Positions 44,581-56,246 of a stretch of DNA of 64,000 nt are shown one piece after another (position 1 is the stretch's first letter; each line of letters opens with the position of its first letter). The notes under the pieces are model-generated. The model worked only from the letters and a program-made list of their open reading frames with translations, ran no database searches and had not been told where the DNA came from. Position numbers and translations under genes: made by a program. This DNA is from Aedes albopictus. Lineage: Eukaryota; Arthropoda; Insecta; Diptera; Culicidae. The DNA is taken from NCBI RefSeq assembly GCF_035046485.1, contig NC_085138.1, forward strand, positions 273,277,694-273,341,693, written 5' to 3'.

Positions 44581-45922
44581 CAGTGATCCTCAGCCCTACC
44601 GTCTTCGCGGGCCAAAATTAAAATTCAGAAAGAGACTGCGGGCCGCTAGTCATTCAAGATTTTTTTATTAGCGATTTACAGGATTCAACACAAAATTCAT
44701 TGAGATTTTTTATTGCTATTTTTTGCGATTTAATGGATTAAGGTACACCGGGGCAAGTTGAAACAGCGGGTTAACATGATGTTTTCTAATGATGATAAAA
44801 AGTTTGATTGTCATAACACTTAGTTTTTGATTCTAACAATCTTTTAGGAAAGGATAAATTTCCAAATTGTATTTAAATCTATCTCAAAACTTCGCGTTTC
44901 ATCTTGCTCCACCCGTTTCAACTTGCCCCGGTGTACCTTATGAGATATTTCTGAAGTAATCTGAAGAATTTTCAAAAATTTTGCTAAGGAAAATGTTATG
45001 AACATTTTAGATTTTTTTTTGCGGAATTTCTTAGGAAGTCACTAGAGGAGCAGACTCCAATAGGAATAGAGTTCAGAATAGAATGTTGAGAAAACTCTTT
45101 CACAGACAACTCCAGGAAAAAAGTGGAAAATCCAGAGGAAATTTAGACAGGTGTTATTTATATTAATTTATATTTCTTAAAATAATTGTATAATTCAGAG
45201 AATAAAATTAATAGATTACTTAAGTATTTTTTTTGCAAAGTTTTGATTCAAAATTTTGTGAAAATGTCTAAAAGTTACGTTACAGAAGTACTTGCAGAAT
45301 CTCTGAAATATTTAGTGGGATTCAGATAATAACTTTGAAAATACCCTAATTTAAAAGTAATTGCAAGTATAAATTCGGGAGTAGTTTTTGAAACAGATTT
45401 GCGATAGAATTGTTGAACGCATCATGAATATTTTGAATAAACTATGGAGAAAATTTTCAAAAATATGTTTAGAATCCGCTTCAAAAGTATATTAAATACA
45501 AAAAAAAAACGACAGATTTTGTTTCTGTTGTAATTTTTTTGTCCCTTGATTTTTTTATTGAACAAAGTATTTTTTGGCGAACTCTGCCAGAAATCTCATG
45601 TCTAACACAAAGCTTTTGTAAAATTGAACTTCAAGGTTTGGGGAAGAGTGTTATATTCTCAGCAAAACTGTGTTGAGAAATGTAGTTAATTGGCTGGAAG
45701 TAATACGATAAATATTTCGAAAATGTCTAAGCTTCTGGGCTTAATACAATTTTGAATAATTTGAGAACCAATTTCAGTATATTAGAACACATATCAATAT
45801 AATGCAAAATTTCTGATTGTCAGCGGGCCACATTCTTATTTATTTCAAAATCAGTTCGCGGGCCGCACAAAACCTACTCGAGGGCCGCATGCGGCCCGCG
45901 GGCCGCAGTTTGGTTACCACTG
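44581..45922. mobile_element. hAT-like non-autonomous element A
   Basis: The exact 8-bp duplication GACTAGTG flanks it (44573-44580 and 45923-45930). It starts CAGTGATCC and ends ...GGTTACCACTG, and both ends approach a CGCGGGCC block (TCTTCGCGGGCC on the left; GCGGCCCGCGGGCC in reverse on the right). An 8-bp target and CAGTG ends are typical of hAT. No transposase frame. Its interior contains the MITE at 44741-44938. Confidence 0.88.
44741..44938. mobile_element. MITE nested in hAT-like element A
   Basis: 198 bp with ends AGGTACACCGGGGCAAGTTG on both sides (at least 23 bp identical) and TA at 44739-44740 and 44939-44940. No ORF. Confidence 0.9.
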
Positions 45923-45935
45923 GACTAGTGGATTG

Positions 45936-48666
45936 CAGCGCTGTTACAGAAGGGTCGATTTGGATACCGCAAAATCCGCGCCAAGCCAAATGAAATCCAC
46001 GCCGAGGTCACCAAATCCGCGCCAGTACAAAAACATATGATTTTGATGAATCAAACTCATATAAAGCCAGATTTTTTTTTGAGAAATTTACTATTCGTGA
46101 CATTTGTTGCAATACATATGAAGAGTATTTCTATTGTTAAATTTAGAGCTTTAGATAGATAACAGCTCAAACAAGAGTTTAATAAATGTTGAAGAAAGGT
46201 TAAAGTTTATTAATTGATTAAAAAAAAAATTTGATCAATAGTTCATTGATTGCTTATTAATCAGGGTGTCTCCTGTTTAACGAAAATAAAAGTTGCTGTT
46301 CCCTGCAACAGTTTCGAAAAAGGAGCATTCTTGACGAAACTTTTGAAATAATTTATAGCCAACATAATGGTAGAAATCCTGAAAGCTGGTTCGGAAAAAT
46401 TGTTTGATCATTTTGAAACTTTTGAGAAATTCATGAAGTAATCCAATTGAAGACATTTATATTGCGAAGATACAAATGGAATAATACTAGTGCATTTTTT
46501 TAAATGGCCAATACATTTTAATCCTAAGGGAAATATTTCTGAAAAAGGATGAACTACAAAAATGTCTGAAAAGTTTAAACATTAAGCAAAAGGTGTAAAA
46601 ACGTATTATTTCGAGAAAATTTTATAAAAAGAGTTTCTGGCCGCACCTAACCCGTGGAAATTCAGGGAATATTCGACGATTTCTTCAAGTATTCTGCAAA
46701 AAATACTACAAAAATCTACCAAGGAACCCTTACATAACTGTAACCGCAACGAGTGATTCGATTGGAAACCAAAGAGAAATTATATCATGACTGCAGAAGT
46801 TTACGGATTTTCAGGATAACTTCATCATTAAAACTCTGAGCAAAAAAAAAATCGATTTGACAGAAGTTCCACTATTAACTGATTCAAGAATTTAGTCAAT
46901 AGGACACGATCGGTGAAGTACTAGATTTGTAGTAATGAGCTAAATTGTTGTATGGTGAGAAGGTGAATTTTCCGTTTTTGCAAGGAAATCGTGCAAAAAG
47001 CGTGGGTATTATGATTCCTTGCCTAATTTGATGCTGTTTGAGCAAAACTTTGGAAAACTCTCGCGTTTAGTATCATACAGGCGTATCTACAATGATCGAT
47101 TTCTCTTCGTCGATTTTCTCTTCGGATTATTCCGGAAAATACGATCCATATTCGGATGATCTCTCGATGTATTTCGGTGAAGGACGACTAGGACTAGCAT
47201 TTATAACAACAAAAACTCCCAAAAATGATTTGCAGGCCAAGTTATTAGCGGAAGAGAAAATCGATGAAGAGAAATCGATCATTGTAGATACGCCCGTATG
47301 ATTCTGAGCGCGAGAACTGTACTGTTCAAGGAACAAGAAATAGCCAAAACAACAACAAGTTTTGCTCAAACAGCATCAAATTAGGCAAGGAACCATAATA
47401 CCCACGCTTTTTGCACGATTTCTTTGCAGAAACGGAGAATTCACCTTCTCGCCATACAACAATTTAGCTCATTACTACAAATCTAGTACTTCACCGATCG
47501 TGTCCTATTATGTACGTCATTTTGCACGGAACTTTTGCATAATGAATCAATAAAATCCGTCATATTTTTTAAACTTCCGCTAAAAATTCTTATGATTAAT
47601 ATTCTTTCTAGAGTATTTCCAAAGCTTTTTCTATGGAATTCTTTAAAACCTCTAGAACGTCTTCTCAAACGGAATTTCAAATATTTTACGACATAGTGTG
47701 TCATAAAATCAATGACAATAAGGGCCCGATTTTGTCAGCCCCATTGTGCGACAAGCTTTTTGCTCTCGTTATCTTACGGCCAAACTTTAACCAATTCATT
47801 AAATGCTTAACCAATTCATTCAGCTTAAATGCTGAACATAGATGGATAAAAAGTTTGAAAAACTGATTAGGTTTTTGAGGAGAGCAAAAAATGTGTTCTG
47901 GAAAGGGGCTGACAAAATCGGGTTACTTATGTAGATTGATTTTTTAAAACACACACACACAGTCTACAAAACCAATGATTTTGTTTACAAGATTCTGTAA
48001 ATTTCTAACGAAATTCCACCAAATGTTTGCCCGAAATTTTCGGTACTTTTTTGCAAATTTCAAATTCCACAAAACAGATTCCAGAGTCATGAAAAATCTC
48101 GAAACTAAATCTTGTGTTTTTTCTTAACTGAGCTTTTGATGCAAAGCAACTTAGGGAACGTCCTTAAGGACAGACTTGTTAGAATCCCAAAATGGTCGCC
48201 ACAATGGCCGGCTTTGGCACCTACTAACGATTTTGAGGGCACAAAACTCTTCGTAAACAAAACCAGCGCACCTGAGCTTCTCATTTCAAGCTTATTACAA
48301 GTGAGCAAGAACAGAATAATAAAATGCATTGTTGTTTGAAGCTTGCTTTTTGATAATTGTGCGTCAAGACGTTTGTCCTTAAATTACGTCACGCTTTTAG
48401 GGGGGAGGGGGGTTCAGTAAAGTGTGACTTGGGGCAACTTTTGCGTGTGGACATTCACATTGTTTTCAGTTATGCGCAATATTCCATAACTGTTGTTGAA
48501 AAAAATATTTTATTTTTTTTCTGATTGTGTTGAGATTTATGTTTAAATGTTTAATGTTAATGCATTTGAAAAGCATTTCCGCAAAATCCGCGCTGTAATT
48601 GACAAAAACGCGCGAAACGCAAAAACCGCGCAAAACGCAAAATCCGCGCCAGTTGTAACAGCCCTG
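45936..48666. mobile_element. hAT-like non-autonomous element B
   Basis: Ends CAGCGCTGTTACA on the left and CAGGGCTGTTACA in reverse on the right, with GGATTG directly repeated outside (45930-45935 and 48667-48672); hAT elements usually make 8 bp. Subterminal AAATCCGCGCC words occur repeatedly near both ends. No transposase; interior frames are short. It contains the palindromic MITE at 46902-47505. It lies only 13 bp from the end of element A. Confidence 0.75.
46902..47505. mobile_element. 604-bp near-palindromic MITE
   Basis: Ends GGACACGATCGGTGAAGTAC on both sides, with TA at 46900-46901 and 47506-47507. Arms pair over most of their length (for example GCGTGGGTATTATG, TGATGCTGTTTGAGC, GGCGTATCTACAATGATCGA). 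The central ~110 bp, about 47141-47250, are unpaired. A 69-codon frame at 47092-47301 lies across the centre and is probably a by-product of the palindrome. Confidence 0.9.
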
Positions 48667-48672
48667 GGATTG

Positions 48673-49660
48673 GTGGTTCGGCTGGCTTCTAGAAAGAAAA
48701 CTGCTTTCTGCTTCTGAACGGTTTGTTTGCGTGTGCCATACAACGGCTCAAAACTGAATGAATGATTTAGAAATGGGTCTGGTATTTATAATGGGGGTTT
48801 TCTTCTTGTTTTTCGTTACTCGCTGGCAATTGGTAGAAGTGTAAAAAGGGCGCCAACCAATCAGCGTGTGATACTTGGCGCGTCGGTCGGCTGGCATGTC
48901 GGTGGAGAGCTCATGTCGGATTCTTCATTACATCAATAAAGCAAGCCATGAAAATGTTTGACAATTCACAGGTCATTTTGACAGACCACACACATGTACG
49001 ATAAAGACGGATAACATATTCTACTTTATCGATCTTGTTGCCGTCCTTTTCAAGCTCATGTTACATCTGTCAAAATGACCTGAGATCTGTCAGTCATTTT
49101 GAGGTTAGGTTCGTTCGTGTAATAAAGAATTTGATGATAGTAGTGCGTGTGGAGACTTGGAGTTGGATAGGATGAGGGTGCTTGTTAGTGTTGGTGGCCG
49201 AAATACTCGCGGCCTCTCGCGGCGACTCGAGGTTAGTTTGTATTGGTGGTTGTTACGATAAACGTTAATTTGCCTATTATTATTTGTATGTGTAATATGG
49301 GTTGTTCCACATTGCTGTGTTCCTCATAGTTTTTACAATGGGGCTTTGCAGACGGGATTTTATTTGACTGGCAACACTATAATAGTAAAAAATCAGTTGT
49401 AAAACGGACTTCGAGAAATACACACGCGAAAGAAATACAGTCCATTGATTTCAATTGACCACAAAATTCCGAAAGAAACAGTGGTAGATGAATGGACAGT
49501 GGGAATGGACTTTGCAATGAGGATGAACAGCAAAGAGAGAATGGCAACTGTACACACCAGGGTTGAAACGCTGCACACCGTTCGCGTTGCGCGCGAACAG
49601 TTTCGTTGACTTTTTCTTTATACAGACAGTCGCCGGATCTTCTTTTCTTCCCGAATGTTT
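48673..49660. other. Unassigned, possibly LTR-element internal DNA
   Basis: GC-richer than the surroundings around 48830-49260. Minus-strand frames at 49377-49691 follow the primer-site-like motif but show no Gag domain. No gene is supported. Confidence 0.3.
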
Positions 49661-49760
49661 CATCCTCAGTCGCCAATGTAGTGTTCCCCAAACAAGAGTG
49701 GTTTCAGTGGTGGTAATCAGAACAATAATGACATTTATTCCATTTCTCTAGTCCTACATA
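49661..49760 (-). mobile_element. LTR end plus primer-binding-site-like junction
   Basis: On the minus strand an AATAAA (49739-49734) is followed by GTGGTTT-type sequence, an end reading ACACTACA (49684-49677), then TTGGCGACTGAGG (49676-49664). A CA-ended LTR followed by TGGCGAC is typical of several insect gypsy-type retrotransposons. The other LTR boundary and a gag/pol frame are not found, so it would be a fragment. Confidence 0.4.
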
Positions 49761-50393
49761 TTTCACAGCCTACTACAATGGAAAGATTGTTCTAAATTAT
49801 GTAAAATATCAAATTTGTGGCATCGCTGACAATAAATAGACGATAATTTTTATTTTAAAGCCTATTAGTCATTGAAAGGATCTGTCATAGATAATGGCAC
49901 TTACACAGCACCAGCCATCGAAATCCACTCTAAAACCCCGCACAGAACCTCAGCATACCCGGATTGATAGACACACAGCTAAGATTATCGCACCCCGAGT
50001 CAACAGGGACCGTCGTCAGCGAGCAAGAAGCCAGAGATCGTACCTACACGACCAGAAGACAACCGTCAGTCAGCGAAAAGTTGGCACCATAAATCACCGG
50101 CAAGGAATCAAAACATGAAATCTCCACCCACACGATAATGACTTTGTCTCATGGCAACCAAGGCAGCAAATCTCCGTCGTCCGCACCAAACCGCCCGGTC
50201 AAAATTTGCGAGAACAACACTAAAACTTTGTGGCTTATGTCTCCGCGATGGAACTCTTCGGTGGTGTGTCCGTTCCGTTGTTGCTGGTGTTGTTGGGTTC
50301 TTTATCGTTCGGTGGTCATCATCGTCGGTCGTCCTCACAGTCAGCCAGCGGCTGTCAACGGCAGCTGCAGTTTTTGGGGGCTCACAGGGCTTA
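49761..50393. other. Unassigned, basic ORF of unknown nature
   Basis: A plus-strand frame at 49894-50118 (ATG; 74 residues; rich in Arg, Gln, His) and overlapping frames to 50390. Composition is coding-like, but no domain is recognised. It ends where the foldback array begins. Confidence 0.3.
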
Positions 50394-50786
50394 GGGACAA
50401 AACGTCGAAAGACAAAACGTCGAATGCCAAAACGTCGAATGCCAAAAGGTCGAATGCCAAAACGTCGAAAGGGACAAAACGTCGAAAAACGTCGAAAACG
50501 TCGAAAACGAGTAATCTAAGCAAATAGTGAGTTCTTTATTCTTTTAAAGGATACTCATTCTTTCACTTGTATCTGCCAACTAGTTCAGAGGGAAGCCTTC
50601 CTGAGGCTCCCTGAAAGAACACCTCAGGGTCGGCATGTTCCTTGACCAGTTCTTCGTGGGTGGGGAATATTCGCACTGTCGTATATAAAAAACACACATC
50701 ACGTCACGTTAAGTGTAAAATTATTTATTCCCGAACTTTCCCGGCTTTTCTACTCTTACTTCTTTGAGGCCCCTTCTACTGGCACC

Positions 50787-51446
50787 CAGTGTTGCATTTG
50801 AACTAAACGCGAGCCAAAAAGGAACTGAGCTTGGATGTGTCATCAAATCATATGTGCGTCCTGACCATGGTGCTGCCCTAGGACTTTGTGACGCATCTGC
50901 ATACAGTCAGGTTTTTTTTACGCGGGGGATACGTACCGCGTAAAAAAAAACTCAGTTCAAAATCCGAAAAACCGCGTAAAAAAAGTCTCACCATTTCTCG
51001 ACGAATGATGCAAAAATAAGACGATGAAATTTTTTTTTTGTATGGAGTTTTAATTTACGCGGCCGCGTAAATGAAAACCGCGTAAAAAAACCTGACCGTA
51101 CATGCGTTGTTGCGCGAATATATGCACCACAATGAAATGGGACATTTTGGCATCGGGCATTAAGATTCTGCACCGAAATCCGGATTTTCCGGTAATCCAC
51201 GGTGACCGAACTGGTTCCCCCTCTTAAGAGGGTGACTTTCTGAATCGAATCAATCGAAAATTGTTAAGAATATGTGAAAAAAATGGCAGGCTCATAACCA
51301 TTAAGTTTACCAGGTACCAGGGTGCCATGTTTTTGCGGGTGAAGTTCTTGATCAAATTTTGAACTGAACAATGTCCAAATATGTTTGATCGCAGAGTGCC
51401 GTTTTTGAACTTCAACGCAAGTTGATCGCGTTCAAATGCAACACTG
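50787..51446. repeat. Inverted pair CAGTGTTGCATTTGAAC
   Basis: The exact 17-bp word at 50787-50803 is repeated inverted at 51430-51446. Flanking GGCAC/GTGGC words add partial pairing. It may mark ends of a hAT-like or other element, but no target duplication fits. Confidence 0.5.
50904..51098. mobile_element. MITE with CAGTCAGGTTTTTTTTACGC ends
   Basis: 195 bp; ends CAGTCAGGTTTTTTTTACGC (left) and CGGTCAGGTTTTTTTACGCG (right, reversed). TA at 50902-50903 and 51099-51100. Interior CCGCGTAAAAA words resemble the foldback MITE at 17250-17616, so the two may be related families. Confidence 0.85.
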
Positions 51447-52379
51447 CGAGTGGCACACTGTCATAAATTTCCTTCCACAAATTTTCAGCATTACGTCACA
51501 GCTTCCTTCAGGGTAGCTTCGATGGTAGCCTCTAGCTATCGTCTGCAGGATCTCTGGCACCTTTAGGGTGGCGATGGCGATCATCGGGTGCATTATTCCT
51601 TCCAGGGCGTCTGGTTTGGTTTACGGCACGACTTGCCGGTAGTTTCCATCCCAACGTAAGGGGTGGGAGGGAATGTCTTCCTCATTAAGAACCGGAGTTC
51701 TACTTGAAATAGCGGGGTTTTGACTAGCTGTCCTTCTCCGCAATTCATCCGGTATTCACAGAATATGGTACTAGTATAACAATGCCAAGTATCTTCGCAA
51801 TAATCTTTACTCAGCTAGTGGTTTCAACTGAAGCATTATAGAGTGCAAAATGAGTCACTGACCTTCAGCGTTCGGGCAGTGACCCCAGATAACGAGACAA
51901 TATTCGTGTGTTAATCAGTTCGTCATCCTGCCATCTTGGTGGATCTACCGATCAATTTAAATTCACACAAAATTAAAAAAAAAATCCACGCTGAACTGTG
52001 AACACATACACACTTTTCGACGTTTTTTCCTTTCGACGTTTTGTCCCTTCGACGTTTTGTCCTTTCGACGTTTTGGCATTCGACGTTCTGGCATTCGACG
52101 TTTTGACATTCGACGTTTTGTCACCCATTCGCTCACAGAGATGACAACGCTGCGATAGGCAAACGCGTGGGTCGGCTTTACTGGAGCAAAAGGAGCGCCT
52201 GTTTGCTGAAAAGATTATCCGTGAGAGTGAAGTGTGGAGTATTTACGTTGGAATGCACGTTAGGGTTTCGGTAACCGTTCATATGGCATTTTTTTGATTC
52301 ATTCACCAATTGCAAAATAAAAATGGTTTGACCAATTCGATCAATATTCGTTAATAAAAGTAACTTCTTCAATTTTAAT

Positions 52380-52985
52380 AAGAATTCCTTCTGCGGTTAC
52401 TTTGAAAATTTGTTCAATAACATCTTGGAATTTCAATGGCTATTGGTATTGTTTACTCTTTCTGTAATTCCTCCAGAATATCTTTCGACAATTCCCTAGG
52501 AAATCTTTCAAAAATTTTGTATGGCAATTTCTTTGGTGGAAAGTTTGGTAATTTGTTTGTAAATTTCTTCTGCAATACAAATATTCTTTGGAGAAATAAC
52601 TTCGGCAATTCGTTAGGAAATTTCATTTAAAATTTCTTCGAGTTTCATTTGTAGTATTTCTTTCGTACTTTGAATTTCTTTCGGATTTCTTCGATCTTTC
52701 TATTGGAAATGTATTTCAATTTAGTAAATTATTGTGTATAATTCCTTCGGCAATTTCTTTAAGACTTTTTTTTTTCAATGCCTTCGGAATTATTTTTTAA
52801 ATTTCACGATTCCTTCGACAACTTTTGAGCAATTCCTTCGTCATTTCTTTTGCAAATTCCTTCAGTAACGTGTTAGTAAAATAAATTTCAGAGATTTAAT
52901 TTAGAATCCCTTAGGCGATTTTTTTTTTAAAACCGTTTGTTTACTCTTTGAAATTTTTTTGAATAATTTTAACTTTCTGAAGATG
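52380..52985. repeat. Degenerate CTTCGGCAATTTCTT-type repeat
   Basis: Imprecise repetition of TTCCTTCGGCAATT and AAATTTCTT words, spaced about 20-40 bp. Open frames across it are artefacts. Confidence 0.6.
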
Positions 52986-53154
52986 TTAGGAAAGGTGCAC
53001 CACGCTGGCGTAGTGCACGTTTAGCGTGCCTATCCGGGTCATATTGGCCTCAATATCCTACTAGGGTCAATGATAAATCCTTCGGTAACTCATTGCACAG
53101 TGGAGGAATTCCACGGAGTCATGTCAGTCGATCCTGAGCGACCATTTCAAAAAT

Positions 53155-53550
53155 ATCTGAAACTTTGCACAGTTTTTCAATTTCATATAAATCGCCATTT
53201 TTTGATATTAAACCTTCATATTCACTCACGACTAACTTTTCAAAAGGGTGTATGCGAAAATAGTTCTAAAATATTCTAAAAGCTGTACAGCAAAAACGGA
53301 TTGTTCGATTGTTATAAATTTTTCAGCAAAGTTAGATAACTAAATGATGATTCCTTAGAAAATATACACTGTAAAAAATTTCTTTTTCTACTGGTAAACT
53401 GATAAACAAAAAAGTTATGACATTTCAAACATTTCACAATTTTTACATTTAGTAACAAAAAAAAATTTTTTTCTGTGTAAATTATTTCGAGAATTATATT
53501 TTGATGCTGATTTTATTGTAAAGGCTACCGCCTGAATTAAACAAGTTGTT
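53155..53550. repeat. Left arm of AT-rich inverted repeat
   Basis: Pairs with 55040-55857 in reverse: GAAACTTTGCACAGTTTTTC, CGACTAACTTTTCAAAAGGG, GAAAATATACACTG and AAACAAGTTGTTTT are shared. It lacks a ~100-bp stretch present in the right arm. Confidence 0.7.
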
Positions 53551-53812
53551 TTCATGATACTTTAGTTTGATTATTCGTAATTACTATAGTATCTATTTGA
53601 AACTTAGACGCGATCCAGTGTTGTGATCAAAAATATTGAGATTGTCATACTTTTTATTGTACGTGACTGGTGAAAAAATCCCTTGATAGTGTTGAAAAGC
53701 TGTTGATTATAAGAAAAATGGAATTGAATTTATTTTTAAGACAAAAGCTGTATAATAACAGTTTTTTTATACGCGTATACGTCTAGTTTATCCGTAAAAA
53801 AAATCCCTCTTA

Positions 53813-54033
53813 CACACTTATTTCTGAATTGCCTGTTCGGTACTTTTTTGACGAGATTATAACAGCAGTACGATCTCGGTAGTTTCGGTAATCGATTTTA
53901 CTGAGGCTCAGTAAAACAACTGTCAAAATCGTATGGAAAAGGTAAACAATGCATTTTTGCTGAACGAGCTCGGTGCTCAGCAGTTTTAATCTCGTCAAAA
54001 AATTACCGAACTCGGTAATCAAAATTAAGTGTG
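53813..54033. mobile_element. Palindromic MITE with CACACTTA ends
   Basis: 221 bp, TA at 53811-53812 and 54034-54035. Ends CACACTTATTTCTG and CACACTTAATTTTG; arms share TTCGGTA.TTTTTTGACGAGA. A deleted relative seems to sit inside LINE family B at about 3905-3985. Confidence 0.8.
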
Positions 54034-54035
54034 TA

Positions 54036-55039
54036 GAGAACAGACTTTATGATCGGAAGAATGCGAGTAACTTCAACAACAACAAATGCATAAGAGGTAC
54101 ATACCACAGACAAACAGACGAAACGCCTAGAACAATTTTAGTGAAAATTCATCGCCCAGTTCACACTATCACCACCTGGTGGAAATGTTTCACGAAACAC
54201 TGCGTTGTGCAATATCGTCATCAGAAGGCGCTAGTGTGAAACGTCAAACGCAAAGAAAAACGATGGGCGCTCTTCTTGTTATGAAAGTCACAACCAAGAT
54301 TCAAAATGATCGTTGAAGGCGTGGTCAATGAAAATTTCGCCAGTGTTACGTTTGTTTGTCTGTATACATACCTGACAATGCTCACGAAAAAAACAAAAAA
54401 ATACTACCGCTATGAATATTAAAAATTGTATAGTATTTTTTTTCTTCAGCCACCAACACCAAACAAGTAAGTTAAAATTAATAAGTGATTTTGTTTATTA
54501 TAATCTAACGAACAAGATGAACAGTCGCTTTCTCAAAGGTCTTCAACTCAACGCTCTCTTGTAGACCGTTTGATGAAAAAAAAATGTTCAAAAGAGTTAC
54601 GAAATCTCACCGAGAGCACCATAGATAAACTGAAAGAGACTGGTTATGCCCAAATGTCCACATTGTGTACAAAATTACGCATTTGCACGTCCTGCCGTCT
54701 AGAATTTGACAAACGAGCCATCTGTATATCATCGGTAAAGCAGGGCGCAGGAAGTTCGAAAACGACAACAACTGAGAAATTGCCATCAGCGACATCTGTT
54801 TAAACAATTTAATTACGCCCCTTTTCAAAAATGCCCTGTAATATTCTTCAACATCTATACCCATTTCAATATTTTTAACGTTGCAAAACACGCTTTCAAC
54901 ATTAATCTTGAAGAAGAGGGAAAACACTTGTCCTCAAATGTAACAGCAAATTAATGAATAAACGACTAATGCGCGGAGGGCGTGATAAAATCGGAACATT
55001 ACGGTACATAGTATATTATATTATATGTATATATAATAT
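54036..55039. other. Loop of inverted repeat, no gene
   Basis: Short frames without domains; (AT)n-like tract at 55010-55045. Confidence 0.35.
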
Positions 55040-55857
55040 ATAATAAAAACAACTTGTTTTACTCACGCAAGGCCATTAACAATAAAATCAGCATCAAACT
55101 TCAATTTCCGGCCGAAATAATTTACACTAAAAAAAATTATTACTAAATGTGAAAATTGTGAAATGTTTGAATTGTCATAACTTTTTTGTTTATTTTCATG
55201 GTAGATTGCTAATACAATGGACCGTTTTCTCTAAAAAATTACGTTGGTAAAAAGATAGGGTTTTGAGATATTTGAGTTTTTGTGACAAAAATGATATTTT
55301 TTAATGTTAAAAAAGATTTTTTTCACAGTGTATATTTTCTTAGGAATCGCCATTTAGTTATCTAACTTTGCTGAACAATAAAATCAGCATCAAATCGCGA
55401 TTCCCGGCCGAAATAATTTACACAGAAAAATTTTTTTTACTAAATGTAAAAATTGTGAAATTTTTGAAATGTTATAACTTTTTTGTTTATTAGTTTACCA
55501 TCACCAAATTTTTATGGTAGATTGCTAATACAATGGACCGTTTTCCCTAAAAAATTCAAGTTGGTAAAAAGATAGGGTTTTGAGATATTTGAGTTTTTGT
55601 GACAAAAATGATGTTTTTCAATGATAAAATAGATTTTTTTTCACAGTGTATATTTTCTTAGAAATCACCATTTAGCTATCTAACTTTGCTGAAAAATTCA
55701 TAACAATCGAACAATCCGTTTTTGCTGTGCATATTTTTGAATATTTTTGAACCATTTTCACATACACCCTTTTGAAAAGTTAGTCGTGGCTCTAAATAAA
55801 AATTTGATATCGAAAAATGGCGATTTAGATGGAACTGAAAAACTGTGCAAAGTTTCA
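55040..55857. repeat. Right arm, with ~296-bp tandem duplication
   Basis: Segments starting at about 55080 and 55376 (CAATAAAATCAGCATCAAA, then CCGGCCGAAATAATTTACAC) repeat in tandem, including CATTTAGTTATCTAACTTTG. The outer segment continues to AAAACTGTGCAAAGTTTCAG at 55855, the mirror of the left arm. Confidence 0.75.
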
Positions 55858-55920
55858 GTTCAATAGAAAATCATGAATTAAAAATTTTCCTTAATTTTGA
55901 TGCTGTTGCTTGGAATCGCT

Positions 55921-56246
55921 CAGTGGGAAAAATTGAACCCGAAACACGACTAAATTCATTTTCTCAGCTGGGTAACGGGTTCTGCCGACGGCTGAGACCA
56001 TTTTCGCTTGGAAAAAGTGTGCTGAATCGATTGGTGGGGGTCTCATTGGCCGGAGGCCTCACCCTGGCCAGCTAGAGGGCCGGAATCAACCCGAGTTCCT
56101 TACGGGAAGCAAAATCATTGTCATCCAAGAATACTTTCGCACCCGATATTTATTCTGAAGCCGCAAATCAGAAGTCAACCGCACTCCGGATAATATTAGT
56201 TGCATATTATGGTCCAATTGTGGTTCCGGAACAACCCGGAACATTA
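55921..56246. repeat. Left arm of giant inverted repeat
   Basis: Starts CAGTGGGAAAAATTGAACCC and is the reverse complement of 61213-61548 with few differences. It includes GGCCTCACCCTGGCCAGCTA and GGAACAACCCGGAACATTA. The right arm has an extra ~10 bp (a second CCGGATTGTT). No matching target duplication was found. Confidence 0.85.

Larger units (their letters stand above)
50394..52123. mobile_element. Foldback element with ACAAAACGTCGAA arms
   Basis: The left array at 50394-50509 iterates (G)ACAAAACGTCGAA and TGCCAAAACGTCGAA. The right array at 52014-52123 is its inverse (TTCGACGTTTTGTCC, TTCGACGTTTTGGCA). The outermost right repeat ends GTTTTGTCACCC against GGGACAAAAC on the left. The 1.5-kb middle is not self-complementary overall. 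It contains a 17-bp inverted pair (50787-50803 and 51430-51446) and a MITE. No transposase. Same design as 18758-19481 with unrelated sequence. Confidence 0.8.

Noticed and set aside
47092..47301. 69-codon acidic ORF
   Set aside because: Lies across the centre of the palindromic MITE; part of it is the inverted arm.
50138..50527. Lys/Thr/Ser-rich ORF ending in repeated KTSNAKTSN
   Set aside because: Its C-terminal half is the foldback tandem array in translation.
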